In this document: piece by piece, positions 1 through 6,774 of the stretch
Layout of the letters: every line of letters begins with the position of its first letter
How positions within the stretch are numbered: position 1 is the first letter of the stretch
DNA from: Planctomycetaceae bacterium
GTDB taxonomy: Bacteria > Planctomycetota > Planctomycetia > Planctomycetales > Planctomycetaceae
Direction: 5' to 3'
DNA: 11,174 nt
Assembly: GCA_020426425.1 (NCBI GenBank)
Contig: JAGQQB010000083.1
Coordinates: 1 to 11,174, forward strand
Notes under the pieces: model-generated
Told to the model about the DNA's origin: nothing
What the model saw: the letters and a program-made list of their open reading frames with translations, nothing else
Databases searched by the model: none
Position numbers and translations under genes: made by a program

Positions 1-1275
1 CATGTTCTGGAATCGAGCTTCCAGCAGCGTCAGATACATTTCCTTCTCTTCTTCTCGCAGCTGCCGCAGAATCTCTTCCAGCTCGGCTTTCATCTTCTCC
101 AGCTGGGCAATCGCCTGTTCCTGTTCAGCGTCGGCCCCGTCCAGATCTTTCCCCTTAAGTTCGTCCAGCGCCTGCTGCATTTCCTTGCGGGCCTGCTCAA
201 GTTCTTCGCGACCTTTGGTCTGCTGCTCCTGCTGCTGATCCGGCTGTTCGCCCCCCATCGGAGCGCCGCCCGGCTGTTGTTGCTGCTGACCCTGTTGTCC
301 CTGCTGTTGTTGCTGACCCTGCTGACCCTGCTGACCTTGCTGTGGCTGACCTTGCTGTGGCTGGCCCTGTTGCCCCTGTTGACCGCCCTGCATTGGGGGC
401 ATCTCGCCCGGCTGTTGTCCTTCGCCCGGTTTCTGACCTTCTCCGGGCTTCTGGCTCTCGCCCGGCTTCTGACCTTCATCGGGCTTCTGATCCTCACCAT
501 TTTTCTGTGGATCTTTGTTTCCGGGGGGCATGCCATCTTCCGGGGGCATGCCATCGCCTTGTTCCCCGTTCATCGGCTTTTCGCCTTGCATTGGATTCTG
601 GTTGGAAGGGGGGGACTGTTCGCCCATCCCCTGATTCGACGGCTTGCCAGACGACTCCCCGTTCTGGTCTGCGGCATCGCGGGCCTTCTGCTCGTCCTGC
701 CGCTGAATCTTGTCCGCTAGTTCCCCTGCCTGATCGGCCACTTTCTGTTGACGATCTGACAGATTCGAAGGATCGCCACCGCGCTGGGTATCGGCGTTGA
801 CATCCTTCTGTCCAGCGAGCAGTCGGTTCGTATCTTTGAGCAAGCCTTCAATGCGGGCGATTTCGTTGGCGATGCGGTCGCGCTCGTCGAGACTTTGCAG
901 CAACTTGAGTACCGCTTGCATGCGCTTCACGAGATCCTGCTGCCGCAGCAGCGCGTCGCCGTATTTGGGGTCGCCGTTCAGGAGCGCGGAGATTGCCTGC
1001 ATTTCATTCAGGATGCGTTCTTCCTGACTCTGTCCTCGCGCGCGGTACAGCAATTCCGCCCGTTCAGGATCCTTGCGGCGTGATTGCTCGGCCAGATCAT
1101 ACAGGGTTTTCTCGAACCGCTCGTAATCGCGGAGAATCTGCGACTGACGATTCGCCAGTTCCGTCGGGGAATCGTCTTGAGCGAGGGAATTCGAAACCCA
1201 GCCTGTCGATAACAGGCAGATGGTCATCAGCAACTGCATCAAGGGAGCAGAGCCAACGGACATACAGCGATCCAT
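1..1275 (-). CDS. Secreted coiled-coil protein with Gln/Gly/Pro-rich centre (C-terminus cut by window edge)
   Basis: The minus-strand frame is open from an ATG at 1275 to the left edge, giving 425 residues with no stop, so the C-terminus is missing. A strong Shine-Dalgarno (GAGGAGGT, 1281-1288) lies 5 bases upstream and fixes the start. Residues 1-32 form a signal peptide (hydrophobic core about 12-26, likely cleavage after SLA, residue 32). Residues 35-200 are charged and helical, likely coiled coil. Residues 200-260 are Asn/Pro/Gly-rich. Residues 263-292 hold five QKPGEG-like hexapeptides, and 297-334 are almost pure Gln and Gly. From about 350 the protein returns to Glu/Lys/Gln-rich coiled coil (REELEQARKEMQQALDEL). 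The gene lies downstream of a DUF4175-like gene on the same strand. From memory, alphaproteobacterial proteins of that type (TIGR02302) carry a Gln/Gly-rich C-terminal region, so this may be the detached C-terminal half. Its function is unknown; a periplasmic location is inferred from the signal peptide. Confidence 0.85.
   Translation of the reverse strand, partial: MDRCMSVGSAPLMQLLMTICLLSTGWVSNSLAQDDSPTELANRQSQILRDYERFEKTLYDLAEQSRRKDPERAELLYRARGQSQEERILNEMQAISALLNGDPKYGDALLRQQDLVKRMQAVLKLLQSLDERDRIANEIARIEGLLKDTNRLLAGQKDVNADTQRGGDPSNLSDRQQKVADQAGELADKIQRQDEQKARDAADQNGESSGKPSNQGMGEQSPPSNQNPMQGEKPMNGEQGDGMPPEDGMPPGNKDPQKNGEDQKPDEGQKPGESQKPGEGQKPGEGQQPGEMPPMQGGQQGQQGQPQQGQPQQGQQGQQGQQQQQGQQGQQQQQPGGAPMGGEQPDQQQEQQTKGREELEQARKEMQQALDELKGKDLDGADAEQEQAIAQLEKMKAELEEILRQLREEEKEMYLTLLEARFQNM
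274..387 (-). repeat. Gln/Gly codon repeat tract inside the secreted coiled-coil gene
   Basis: This stretch encodes residues 297-334 of the secreted protein, made of GQQ, GQPQQ and Q-run units. At the DNA level it is a degenerate array of CAG/CAA and GGT/GGA/GGC codons on the minus strand, largely in 9-base steps (CAGCAGGGT). Because units are multiples of three, copy-number changes would alter length without shifting the frame. The tract explains the Leu/Thr-rich open frame visible on the opposite strand. Confidence 0.85.
400..489 (-). repeat. Five tandem 18-base units encoding QKPGEG-like hexapeptides
   Basis: Residues 263-292 read QKPDEG, QKPGES, QKPGEG, QKPGEG, QQPGEM: five consecutive 18-base units differing at a few positions. 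The units look like products of local duplication. The composition (Gln, Lys, Pro, Gly, Glu) suggests a flexible, charged, disordered linker between the N-terminal and C-terminal coiled-coil regions. Confidence 0.85.
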
Positions 1276-1280
1276 CTCGG

Positions 1281-1288
1281 ACCTCCTC
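1281..1288 (-). promoter_or_regulatory. Strong Shine-Dalgarno for the secreted coiled-coil gene
   Basis: On the minus strand this reads GAGGAGGT, with 5 bases to the ATG at 1275. It is the best ribosome binding site in the window and selects this ATG over the in-frame ATG at 1263. Confidence 0.8.
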
Positions 1289-1347
1289 ACGGGAGACGAT
1301 TGCAATTCATCCTGAGGAACCAGGGAAATGATCCATCAAATCCGGTT

Positions 1348-1374
1348 GTCATATTCTGACAGAGGAAGTGACAA
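1348..1374 (-). promoter_or_regulatory. Weak sigma70-like promoter candidate for the secreted coiled-coil gene
   Basis: On the minus strand a TTGTCA (1369-1374) and a TATGAC (1348-1353) are separated by 15 bases. Each hexamer is close to consensus, but the spacer is shorter than the preferred 17. It is placed reasonably for transcription into the gene starting at 1275. It could easily be a chance match. Confidence 0.2.
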
Positions 1375-1505
1375 TTGAGAACTCAACTTCGGAATTCACG
1401 CCGAAACCTTGCTGATCAAGGGTGTTGCGTACGATTTGCAACGGGCTTTGCCTCCGCTGCCAAGCACACACCTCCGGCTGGTCGTTGCCGAGTTCCTGTT
1501 GTTGG

Positions 1506-3902
1506 TCAGTTCCCTAAGTTGTTGAAAAAACTTTCGTTGCGCTTCTTTTCTGTCTCTTCAATGAGCTTCTGCTCGTTCTCGATCAGCAACTGAAGTTGCT
1601 GCATCAATTCATTAAACGTGCCACGGTCCTTCATTTCCGCCAGAATTCGGTCCATGCGGGCGAGCATTGCGTCGAGGGCGACACCTGCTGTCTGCATCGC
1701 TGGGGTTGTCTCTCCCTGACGTTCGTTCACGAGCCGGAAGTTCCCGAAACCTTCGTCAGCCGTTCCAAATTCCTCTTCATTCAGGATGCTCATGGGGGCG
1801 AGCACGCCGCCATCGATTCGGTCGAGAATCTCCTTCGTGTCCACTCGATTATTCACGATCTCTTCGCGCAGTTCGCGAAAGCCAATCTCAATTGCGCGGG
1901 ATTCAGTGTGATTCTTACGAAGCTGATGCAATGCGCGTTCTGCGAAGGCTGCAATGGCGACATTCAACTGGTCTGTCTTTTCACGATTTTGCGCATCTCC
2001 CCGCAACTGCGTTCGCTCCTGACTCATCTCAATGTGAGAGTCCAGCGATGTCCGCAAATCTCCGACTTCTTCGCGAATCTGCTCAAACCGCAAACGCAAA
2101 TTCACTTCCCTGTCATACAGGCGGGCGAGCAGTTCATCCTTGCTGACGATGGTGAAGGTGAACATTTCCCCATGCCCGACATGGGGGCCGGTCAGTGTGT
2201 CGCCATCTTCCGCGAACACCCCCAGCGTCAACACCTGACCTTCTTTCAATTCGAGCGGCAGCACCGCGAATCGTTCGACTGGCTCGTCTGTGGAAATCTG
2301 CAGCGGGAATTCACGCTGGCCACTCGGCTGTTGACTGAGTTCTCGTACTCGTTCCTCGGCACCTTGATCAATCCGATAGCCGAACCACGCCCGGTTGACA
2401 CCGTAATCATCGAGGATCTTCCCTTCCACCGGAATGCTGGCCCCCCGGGTAATGACCGCTGTCACTCCCTTCAAACGTGAGTCGACGACGGGTTCCAGAT
2501 CGACAATCCCATTGACCAACAGTATCGCCGGATCAGGACTATCGATGTCGTCCGTGTCCCGCAGCGTCAATTGCAGTCCGGTGTCTGGTGGCAGGGGCAA
2601 TGGGAAGGTGGTCTCATCGCCAATGGAGTCGAGTTCGGCATCGCCGTTGGGAGCGAGCCGGAAGGGGAGCTGGAATTGAGTCCCCTCGCTCGTCACCAGA
2701 TCACCTGCTGCCGTCACGGTCACCACTCGCTTGGCTTCGGTTTCCGGATCGATCAACACGAGTTGAGCCGTCGATTCACCAGACCGGTAGCTCAGTTCGA
2801 AGCGAGCTGAACGCACATGGAATTCGGCGAGGGGCTTGTTCACGGTCGCCAGCATGTCGAACTGCGTACCCACGGGCAGCGACACCTGCGTGCCGACCAC
2901 ATCGACCAGTTTGTCTTCGAGCGAGTCCTTGCCCGTATATGTCGGGTAATCGCAGCGCAGCTGAATCTGATCCACACGCGGCGGATCAACAATCAGAATG
3001 CGGTAGGGGGTCCGGTTCACGAAATCTCCGCCAGTCACCCACAGGTGATGATCATCGATCACGCGGCTGAGTGTGTGACGAAACTCGCTCGACCCCGACG
3101 AATTCATTGTCACCCGACCACGCTGCGTTCCGCTGCCACCAAAGCTGACGAATTGCAGGGTGACTTTTTCTGGGGGTAACTTTCCTTCCCCCGACACGGC
3201 TACCAAGGTGAGGTCCGAACCGCGAGGATGCTTAAGCGTCCCGTCGTCTGCGAATTCACGGCGTCGATCTCCCGGCTGTGTGAGTGCATGCACCGACATT
3301 TCGCTCTGTCGGAACGGCTCCCAGTAATCGGCCCGACCGAGGACGAATGCATTCAGCCACCGTCCCATTGCGTCGGCATTCGTGATGCCGAAGATCAGGA
3401 CAGACGTGACTAATACGGCGGCGGCGATCAGATTCCGCCGCAAGGGGCCGAAATTGAAGACTTCGCCCAACTCCAGTTTCGCTGCCAGATCTGAGGCCTG
3501 ACGAATCGTCCGTTGCGACATTGCCGCCTGTAGTGGTGTCTGTTCCGACTGCCGCTCCATCAGCTCCACGGCGGTGATGAAGCGGTCATCGAGTTCCGGA
3601 AAACGGCGTTCCAACACCAATGCCAGTGCGCGGGAACGGAATCCGCGAAAGAACCGCAGCCCCACCCAACTCACCAGCGACGCAATCGTCACTCCTGCCA
3701 TGCCAAGCAGGCACAGTGTCCGGAACCAGCCAGGCAATTCGAGCTTCCGAATGCCGAAGTGAACCAGATCGAGACCAAACGTAATCCAGAACAGCAGACA
3801 TAAGACCGCGACTACTGCCGTCACCCCTTCCAGCAGCACGTACGTCCGAATACGACTTCTCAGTCGACCGAGAATACTCAGGATCTGTTGCTGTTCAGTC
3901 AC
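1506..3902 (-). CDS. DUF4175-like membrane-anchored envelope protein
   Basis: 798 residues, starting at GTG (3902) and ending TGA (1506). No clear Shine-Dalgarno precedes the GTG. It is preferred because the next in-frame Met is residue 68, which would remove the first membrane segment. Predicted membrane segments lie at about residues 22-45, 61-80 and 156-176; between the last two is a charged loop containing ERRFPELDDRFITAVELM. Residues 200-585 look like beta-rich, Ig-like periplasmic domains, including DPPRVDQIQLRCDYPTYTG (306-324) and DDYGVNRAWFGYRID (498-512). Residues 588-695 and 736-790 are charged helices, probably coiled coil. The topology and the PRV...L-YP-YTG region match my recollection of the planctomycete DUF4175 / TIGR02302-like family, whose biochemical role is unknown. 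It is the first gene of a minus-strand pair with the secreted Gln-rich protein. Family assignment is moderately confident; function is not assigned. Confidence 0.85.
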   Translation of the reverse strand: MTEQQQILSILGRLRSRIRTYVLLEGVTAVVAVLCLLFWITFGLDLVHFGIRKLELPGWFRTLCLLGMAGVTIASLVSWVGLRFFRGFRSRALALVLERRFPELDDRFITAVELMERQSEQTPLQAAMSQRTIRQASDLAAKLELGEVFNFGPLRRNLIAAAVLVTSVLIFGITNADAMGRWLNAFVLGRADYWEPFRQSEMSVHALTQPGDRRREFADDGTLKHPRGSDLTLVAVSGEGKLPPEKVTLQFVSFGGSGTQRGRVTMNSSGSSEFRHTLSRVIDDHHLWVTGGDFVNRTPYRILIVDPPRVDQIQLRCDYPTYTGKDSLEDKLVDVVGTQVSLPVGTQFDMLATVNKPLAEFHVRSARFELSYRSGESTAQLVLIDPETEAKRVVTVTAAGDLVTSEGTQFQLPFRLAPNGDAELDSIGDETTFPLPLPPDTGLQLTLRDTDDIDSPDPAILLVNGIVDLEPVVDSRLKGVTAVITRGASIPVEGKILDDYGVNRAWFGYRIDQGAEERVRELSQQPSGQREFPLQISTDEPVERFAVLPLELKEGQVLTLGVFAEDGDTLTGPHVGHGEMFTFTIVSKDELLARLYDREVNLRLRFEQIREEVGDLRTSLDSHIEMSQERTQLRGDAQNREKTDQLNVAIAAFAERALHQLRKNHTESRAIEIGFRELREEIVNNRVDTKEILDRIDGGVLAPMSILNEEEFGTADEGFGNFRLVNERQGETTPAMQTAGVALDAMLARMDRILAEMKDRGTFNELMQQLQLLIENEQKLIEETEKKRNESFFNNLGN

Positions 3903-3959
3903 GGTGTAAGTGTGTGTGAGGAAGGCGACTGGAAGAAACGACCGGCCCCTGGCAGCAAC

Positions 3960-3988
3960 ATCATGCCCGATGCCGGGAGCTTTGGCAA
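3960..3988 (-). promoter_or_regulatory. Sigma70-like promoter candidate for the DUF4175-like gene
   Basis: On the minus strand TTGCCA (3983-3988, one mismatch to TTGACA) and CATGAT (3960-3965, two mismatches to TATAAT) are separated by exactly 17 bases. This would give a 5' leader of about 50 bases before the GTG at 3902. It is a pattern match only. Confidence 0.35.
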
Positions 3989-4139
3989 TGCGTCGGACGA
4001 TCGTTGAGTGCTGAACCGCGCATGTGGCGAATGGGCGGCGTCAGCGCCTGGTTTCGTGGAGAGAGTGCCAAGTTGGGACCCACGCTTCCTGGATTGTCCA
4101 ACTCTCCCACCCCTGGATCTTCGCCACAGCCATTCCGTC

Positions 4140-4169
4140 GTGACACCGGCTCACTCGAACGGCTATCCT
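4140..4169 (+). promoter_or_regulatory. Sigma70-like promoter candidate for the DUF1501 gene
   Basis: GTGACA (4140-4145, one mismatch to TTGACA) and TATCCT (4164-4169, two mismatches to TATAAT) are 18 bases apart. They lie 39 bases upstream of the chosen ATG at 4209. If used, this promoter would exclude the ATG at 4008 as a start. It is a pattern match only. Confidence 0.3.
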
Positions 4170-4196
4170 TATCGGCACTCACCATGTCCGCAAATT

Positions 4197-4200
4197 GAGG
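4197..4200 (+). promoter_or_regulatory. Ribosome binding site deciding the DUF1501 start
   Basis: GAGG lies 8 bases before the ATG at 4209. That ATG places the twin-arginine motif at residues 16-17, as expected for a Tat signal. This supports 4209 over the upstream in-frame ATG at 4008. Confidence 0.6.
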
Positions 4201-4208
4201 ACCGCATC

Positions 4209-5570
4209 ATGGCCAGGCGACGGGGTTGTGCTGAGTTTGAACAACGAATGCAACGGCGGAGTTTTCTCCAGGCCGGCGCGCTCGGCGTGATGGGACTGTC
4301 GCTGCCGCAACTACTGAAGCTGGAAGCTCAGGCGGCGACCGACGCCCGGAAGTCGCATTCCGTGATCATCCTCTGGATGCGTGGCGGGCCATCCCAGCAT
4401 GAAACCTGGGATCCCAAACCCGATGCCCCCATCGATTATCGCGGGGCATTCGGGGCGATCGACACCGCCGTACCGGGCATTCAAATTGTCGACCTGATGC
4501 CGCAATGCGCGAAGATCATGGACAAGTGGTCCATCGTCCGCAGCCTGTATCACGACAACGCCGGACACTCTGCCGGTGATCAGATCCTGTTCACCGGCCA
4601 CCCTCCGGGACCGATGGCCGATGTGAACTACCAACCCAGCTGCGGCTCCATTGTCTCCAAGCAGCTCGGTCATCTCTCGCCGCAGTTGCCATCGTATGTC
4701 GTCGTCCCACGACAGGTGCCCGGCACCGATGCCGCATATCTCGGAGCGGCCCATCGACCGTATGAGACCGAGGCCGACCCTGCCAGCGAAGGACCATTCC
4801 AGGTGCGCGGCTTCAGTCCCCTCGAAGGGATCACGACCGACCGCTTCGACTATCGCCGCTCACTGCTGCAAAATGTCGACCGTCTGCGGGCGGAACTCGA
4901 TCGCGATGGCCAGATGGAAGCAATGGACGAATTCCAAAAACGGGCGTGGTCCATTCTCACGTCGAGCAAAGCGGCCGAAGCCTTCAATCTCGATGCCGAA
5001 CCACAAGCCGTTCGCGATCGCTACGGCTTCATGCCGACCTACAACCCTGGCGTGCCGAATCGCTGTAGTGCAAGCGCCTTTAGCCAACGCATGCTGCTCG
5101 CCCGGCGACTCGTCGAAGCTGGTGTGCGACTCGTCACCGTCGACTGCCGCTGGTGGGATACCCACGTCGAAGGGTTCGATTCGATGCAGAACGGCTTCCT
5201 GCCCCGCTGGGACCAATGCTATTCAGCACTCATCGAAGACCTTGACCAGCGCGGCTTACTGGAGACGACGATGGTCATCGCCTGGGGCGAATTTGGACGG
5301 ACGCCACGAGTGAACAAAGACAGCGGACGCGACCACTACCCCAACGTCTTCAGCGCCGCCCTCGCCGGCGGTCCAGTTCGCGGCGGTCGAGTCGTCGGCT
5401 CCTCCGACTCCCACGGCGCCTTCCCGCTGGAAAACCCCAAGCAACCACAAGACGTCCTCGCGACCATGTACCGGCATCTGGGGGTTGATACCGACATTCA
5501 CTACGAAAACGAAGCTGGCCGCCCGATCAAGGTACTCCCATTCGGAACGCCACTGGGTGAATTGGCATAG
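4209..5570 (+). CDS. DUF1501 protein with Tat signal peptide
   Basis: 453 residues from ATG 4209 to TAG. The N-terminus carries a twin-arginine signal: QRRSFLQAGALGVMGLSLPQ, with the arginines at residues 16-17 and a likely AQA cleavage near 42. It is therefore predicted to be exported folded, possibly with a bound metal. Family hallmarks of DUF1501 (PF07394, related to the sulfatase / alkaline phosphatase superfamily) are visible: WMRGGPSQHETWDPKP (56-71), VRSLYH...GHS (110-121), GEFGRTPRVN (360-369) and GRDHYPN (373-379). The last supplies Asp/His of the kind that bind metal in that superfamily. Length fits the family, usually 420-480 residues. Substrate is unknown. In planctomycetes these genes usually follow a DUF1549/DUF1553 (cytochrome-like) gene, but here the upstream neighbour is divergent and unrelated, so this copy stands alone. 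An in-frame ATG at 4248 is a possible shorter start. Confidence 0.93.
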   Translation: MARRRGCAEFEQRMQRRSFLQAGALGVMGLSLPQLLKLEAQAATDARKSHSVIILWMRGGPSQHETWDPKPDAPIDYRGAFGAIDTAVPGIQIVDLMPQCAKIMDKWSIVRSLYHDNAGHSAGDQILFTGHPPGPMADVNYQPSCGSIVSKQLGHLSPQLPSYVVVPRQVPGTDAAYLGAAHRPYETEADPASEGPFQVRGFSPLEGITTDRFDYRRSLLQNVDRLRAELDRDGQMEAMDEFQKRAWSILTSSKAAEAFNLDAEPQAVRDRYGFMPTYNPGVPNRCSASAFSQRMLLARRLVEAGVRLVTVDCRWWDTHVEGFDSMQNGFLPRWDQCYSALIEDLDQRGLLETTMVIAWGEFGRTPRVNKDSGRDHYPNVFSAALAGGPVRGGRVVGSSDSHGAFPLENPKQPQDVLATMYRHLGVDTDIHYENEAGRPIKVLPFGTPLGELA

Positions 5571-5623
5571 GCGGCCACCTGTTACGTATGACTTAACCAG
5601 TGGTGTTGTCGCTCGGTGCATCC

Positions 5624-5998
5624 ATGATTCGTGGTCTCCGCTTAAGCCTGGTGATTGTCCTGGCCATTGCTTGCGTTGGAAGCTTGCTCTCCTGCATGCA
5701 ATGGTGGCTCGGTCCGATCACGGTGTTTGCTGCCGTTGCCGTCTGGGTATGGCGTCTGCGCGAGCCACACAAGCAAAGCGCCATTGTGTATGGGGCCGTT
5801 GGCGGAGCGACGTTGTTCGTTGGCATCTGTCTTTTGTTCGCCGCGATCAATCACGAATGGCCATTTCATCACAACAAGACTGCTTCCCAAACAATGGTCG
5901 CCATAGCCAGACGCTTTGCACCGCCCGCAGGTGGCTGCGTTGGGGCAATGATTGGTTTGCGCATGGCAGCGCGATCGAAGCGAGCCGACTCGAGATGA
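5624..5998 (+). CDS. Small multi-pass membrane protein, family not recognised
   Basis: 124 residues from ATG 5624 to TGA. No good Shine-Dalgarno precedes it, and an in-frame GTG at 5600 would add eight residues. Hydrophobic segments lie at about residues 5-25, 27-43, 52-76 and 99-115. The first begins MIRGLRLSLVIVLAIACV, and the second is Trp-rich (QWWLGPITVFAAVAVWVW). A short hydrophilic loop (REPHKQSA) and a His-rich loop (HEWPFHHNK, 77-85) connect the segments, and the tail is basic (RSKRADSR). It follows the DUF1501 gene by 53 bases on the same strand and may be cotranscribed with it. The alternating hydrophobic pattern with positive loops argues for a real gene, while the longer frames on the opposite strand read as low-quality shadow protein. 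I do not recognise a family and assign no function. Confidence 0.65.
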   Translation: MIRGLRLSLVIVLAIACVGSLLSCMQWWLGPITVFAAVAVWVWRLREPHKQSAIVYGAVGGATLFVGICLLFAAINHEWPFHHNKTASQTMVAIARRFAPPAGGCVGAMIGLRMAARSKRADSR

Positions 5999-6008
5999 AT
6001 ATGCCGCT

Positions 6009-6038
6009 GAAGACAGTCGGGGCATCCACCGACTCTTC
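6009..6038. terminator. Hairpin between convergent genes, possible bidirectional terminator
   Basis: GAAGACAGTCGG (6009-6020) pairs with CCGACTCTTC (6029-6038) as a ten-pair stem with a two-base CA bulge and an 8-base loop. It lies in the 68-base gap between a plus-strand gene ending at 5998 and a minus-strand gene ending at 6067, where a shared terminator is expected. No T-tract follows on either strand, so it is not a classical intrinsic terminator. Confidence 0.4.
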
Positions 6039-6066
6039 GACCAGTGCAGTCCACCACGTTCGACGC

Positions 6067-6621
6067 TCACTCGCAGCGTTCATGCACGAATCGCACGATG
6101 TGGGCTGAGTTGGAGTCGGTGTCGACAACGACCGACAGAGTCACCAGCAGGCTGCGGTCGGAATTGGCCCACCAGTCGGTATGCGCGGCGCGATGAGTTT
6201 CGACCAGCCAGTCGGGACCGCCGCTCTTGGGCGATGTCAAGCCGAGTTTACCCAAACCAGTGGCGAAATGTGTGTGTAATTCAATCACCAGTTCACGGGG
6301 ACTCTTCGCCTGTTGCTCGCCGGTCAGCCGAATGTCGTACGAAAAACAACTGTCCTGAAACCATTGCTGTCCGCTGCCGACGACACTGCGAATATGTGCC
6401 TCGCCGGGATGCAGCGCGTGGCGAGCGGGGGGCAGCACGTGCTCGAAACCCTCGGGCAGATCCTGAGCGCATGCCTCGAGTTGCCGCAGCAGCGACTGCC
6501 GCTGAACCAGGAACGACTCCAAACGCGACGGACCGTTCCACATGGCATACGTCAGCAGCGGAACCAATACGAGGCTGGCGATCATCAGTGGCAGTAGAAC
6601 AGATCGTTGTCGGTTGTGCAT
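6067..6621 (-). CDS. Single-pass membrane protein of unknown function
   Basis: 184 residues from ATG 6621 to TGA. GAGG at 6629-6632 lies 7 bases upstream of this ATG. In-frame ATGs at 6660 and 6708 would add basic, unstructured residues. A short basic N-terminus (MHNRQRS) is followed by one hydrophobic segment at about residues 7-28, suggesting an anchor with the rest outside the cytoplasm. The remaining roughly 155 residues are soluble and mixed alpha/beta: a helical part (SRLESFLVQRQSLLRQLEAC), then strands such as SCFSYDIRLTG (91-101), RELVIELHTHFA (109-120) and SLLVTLSVVVDTDS (157-170). Cysteines are at 51, 92 and 183. It lies 153 bases downstream of the CPBP protease gene on the same strand and may share its transcript. 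No family is recognised. Confidence 0.7.
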   Translation of the reverse strand: MHNRQRSVLLPLMIASLVLVPLLTYAMWNGPSRLESFLVQRQSLLRQLEACAQDLPEGFEHVLPPARHALHPGEAHIRSVVGSGQQWFQDSCFSYDIRLTGEQQAKSPRELVIELHTHFATGLGKLGLTSPKSGGPDWLVETHRAAHTDWWANSDRSLLVTLSVVVDTDSNSAHIVRFVHERCE

Positions 6622-6628
6622 TCCGGTG

Positions 6629-6632
6629 CCTC
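6629..6632 (-). promoter_or_regulatory. Ribosome binding site deciding the 184-residue protein start
   Basis: On the minus strand GAGG precedes the ATG at 6621 by 7 bases. This favours a short N-terminus (MHNRQRS) directly before the membrane anchor over the in-frame ATGs at 6660 and 6708. Confidence 0.5.
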
Positions 6633-6774
6633 GGCGGCTTCGATTCACAGAAGGGCGCATTCCAGGCTGGGCCAAGCTCAGGTTGCGCCGACTTTGGATG
6701 CTCGTCAATCTTGGAACTATTCCAGCAACGATTGCTTGAGTCCAGGCTTGGAGTGAGATCCAGGGGCTGGCAGG

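Larger units (their letters stand above)
1276..1505. other. Intergenic gap between the DUF4175-like gene and its downstream partner
   Basis: These 230 bases separate two minus-strand genes. I see no coding frame, RNA gene or convincing terminator. The strong Shine-Dalgarno at 1281-1288 lies at the left end. A weak promoter candidate (1348-1374) sits about 75 bases upstream of the second gene. The gap is long for a tightly coupled operon, so the downstream gene may have its own transcription start as well as read-through. Confidence 0.5.
3903..4208. other. Divergent intergenic region between the DUF4175-like and DUF1501 genes
   Basis: These 306 bases hold one promoter candidate in each direction (3960-3988 minus, 4140-4169 plus). 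There is also a small imperfect inverted repeat: AGTTGGGAC (4071-4079) can pair with GTCCAACT (4096-4103), leaving one bulged G and a 16-base loop. The plus frame of DUF1501 stays open back to an ATG at 4008, but that 67-residue extension would sit in front of the Tat signal, is Pro/His/Ser-rich and unlike the family. I treat it as non-coding. Confidence 0.5.

Noticed and set aside
277..720. Leu/Thr-rich open frame on the plus strand resembling a membrane protein
   Set aside because: It is the complement of the Gln/Gly codon repeat in the minus-strand secreted protein. CAG and GGT repeats read backwards as Leu and Thr codons. It has no family resemblance and no ribosome binding site.
1596..2480. 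Long plus-strand open frame (294 codons) opposite the DUF4175-like gene
   Set aside because: It lies fully inside the recognised minus-strand gene. Its translation is His/Cys/Phe-rich with no domain pattern, as expected for an antisense shadow in GC-rich coding DNA.
4008..4208. N-terminal extension of DUF1501 from an upstream ATG
   Set aside because: It would add 67 residues ahead of the Tat signal, overlaps the best promoter candidate, and the ATG at 4209 has a ribosome binding site at 4197-4200.
5642..6070. Minus-strand open frames opposite the small membrane gene
   Set aside because: Translations are Ser/Arg/His-rich without hydrophobic pattern or ribosome binding site. The plus frame, with regular membrane segments, is the better gene.
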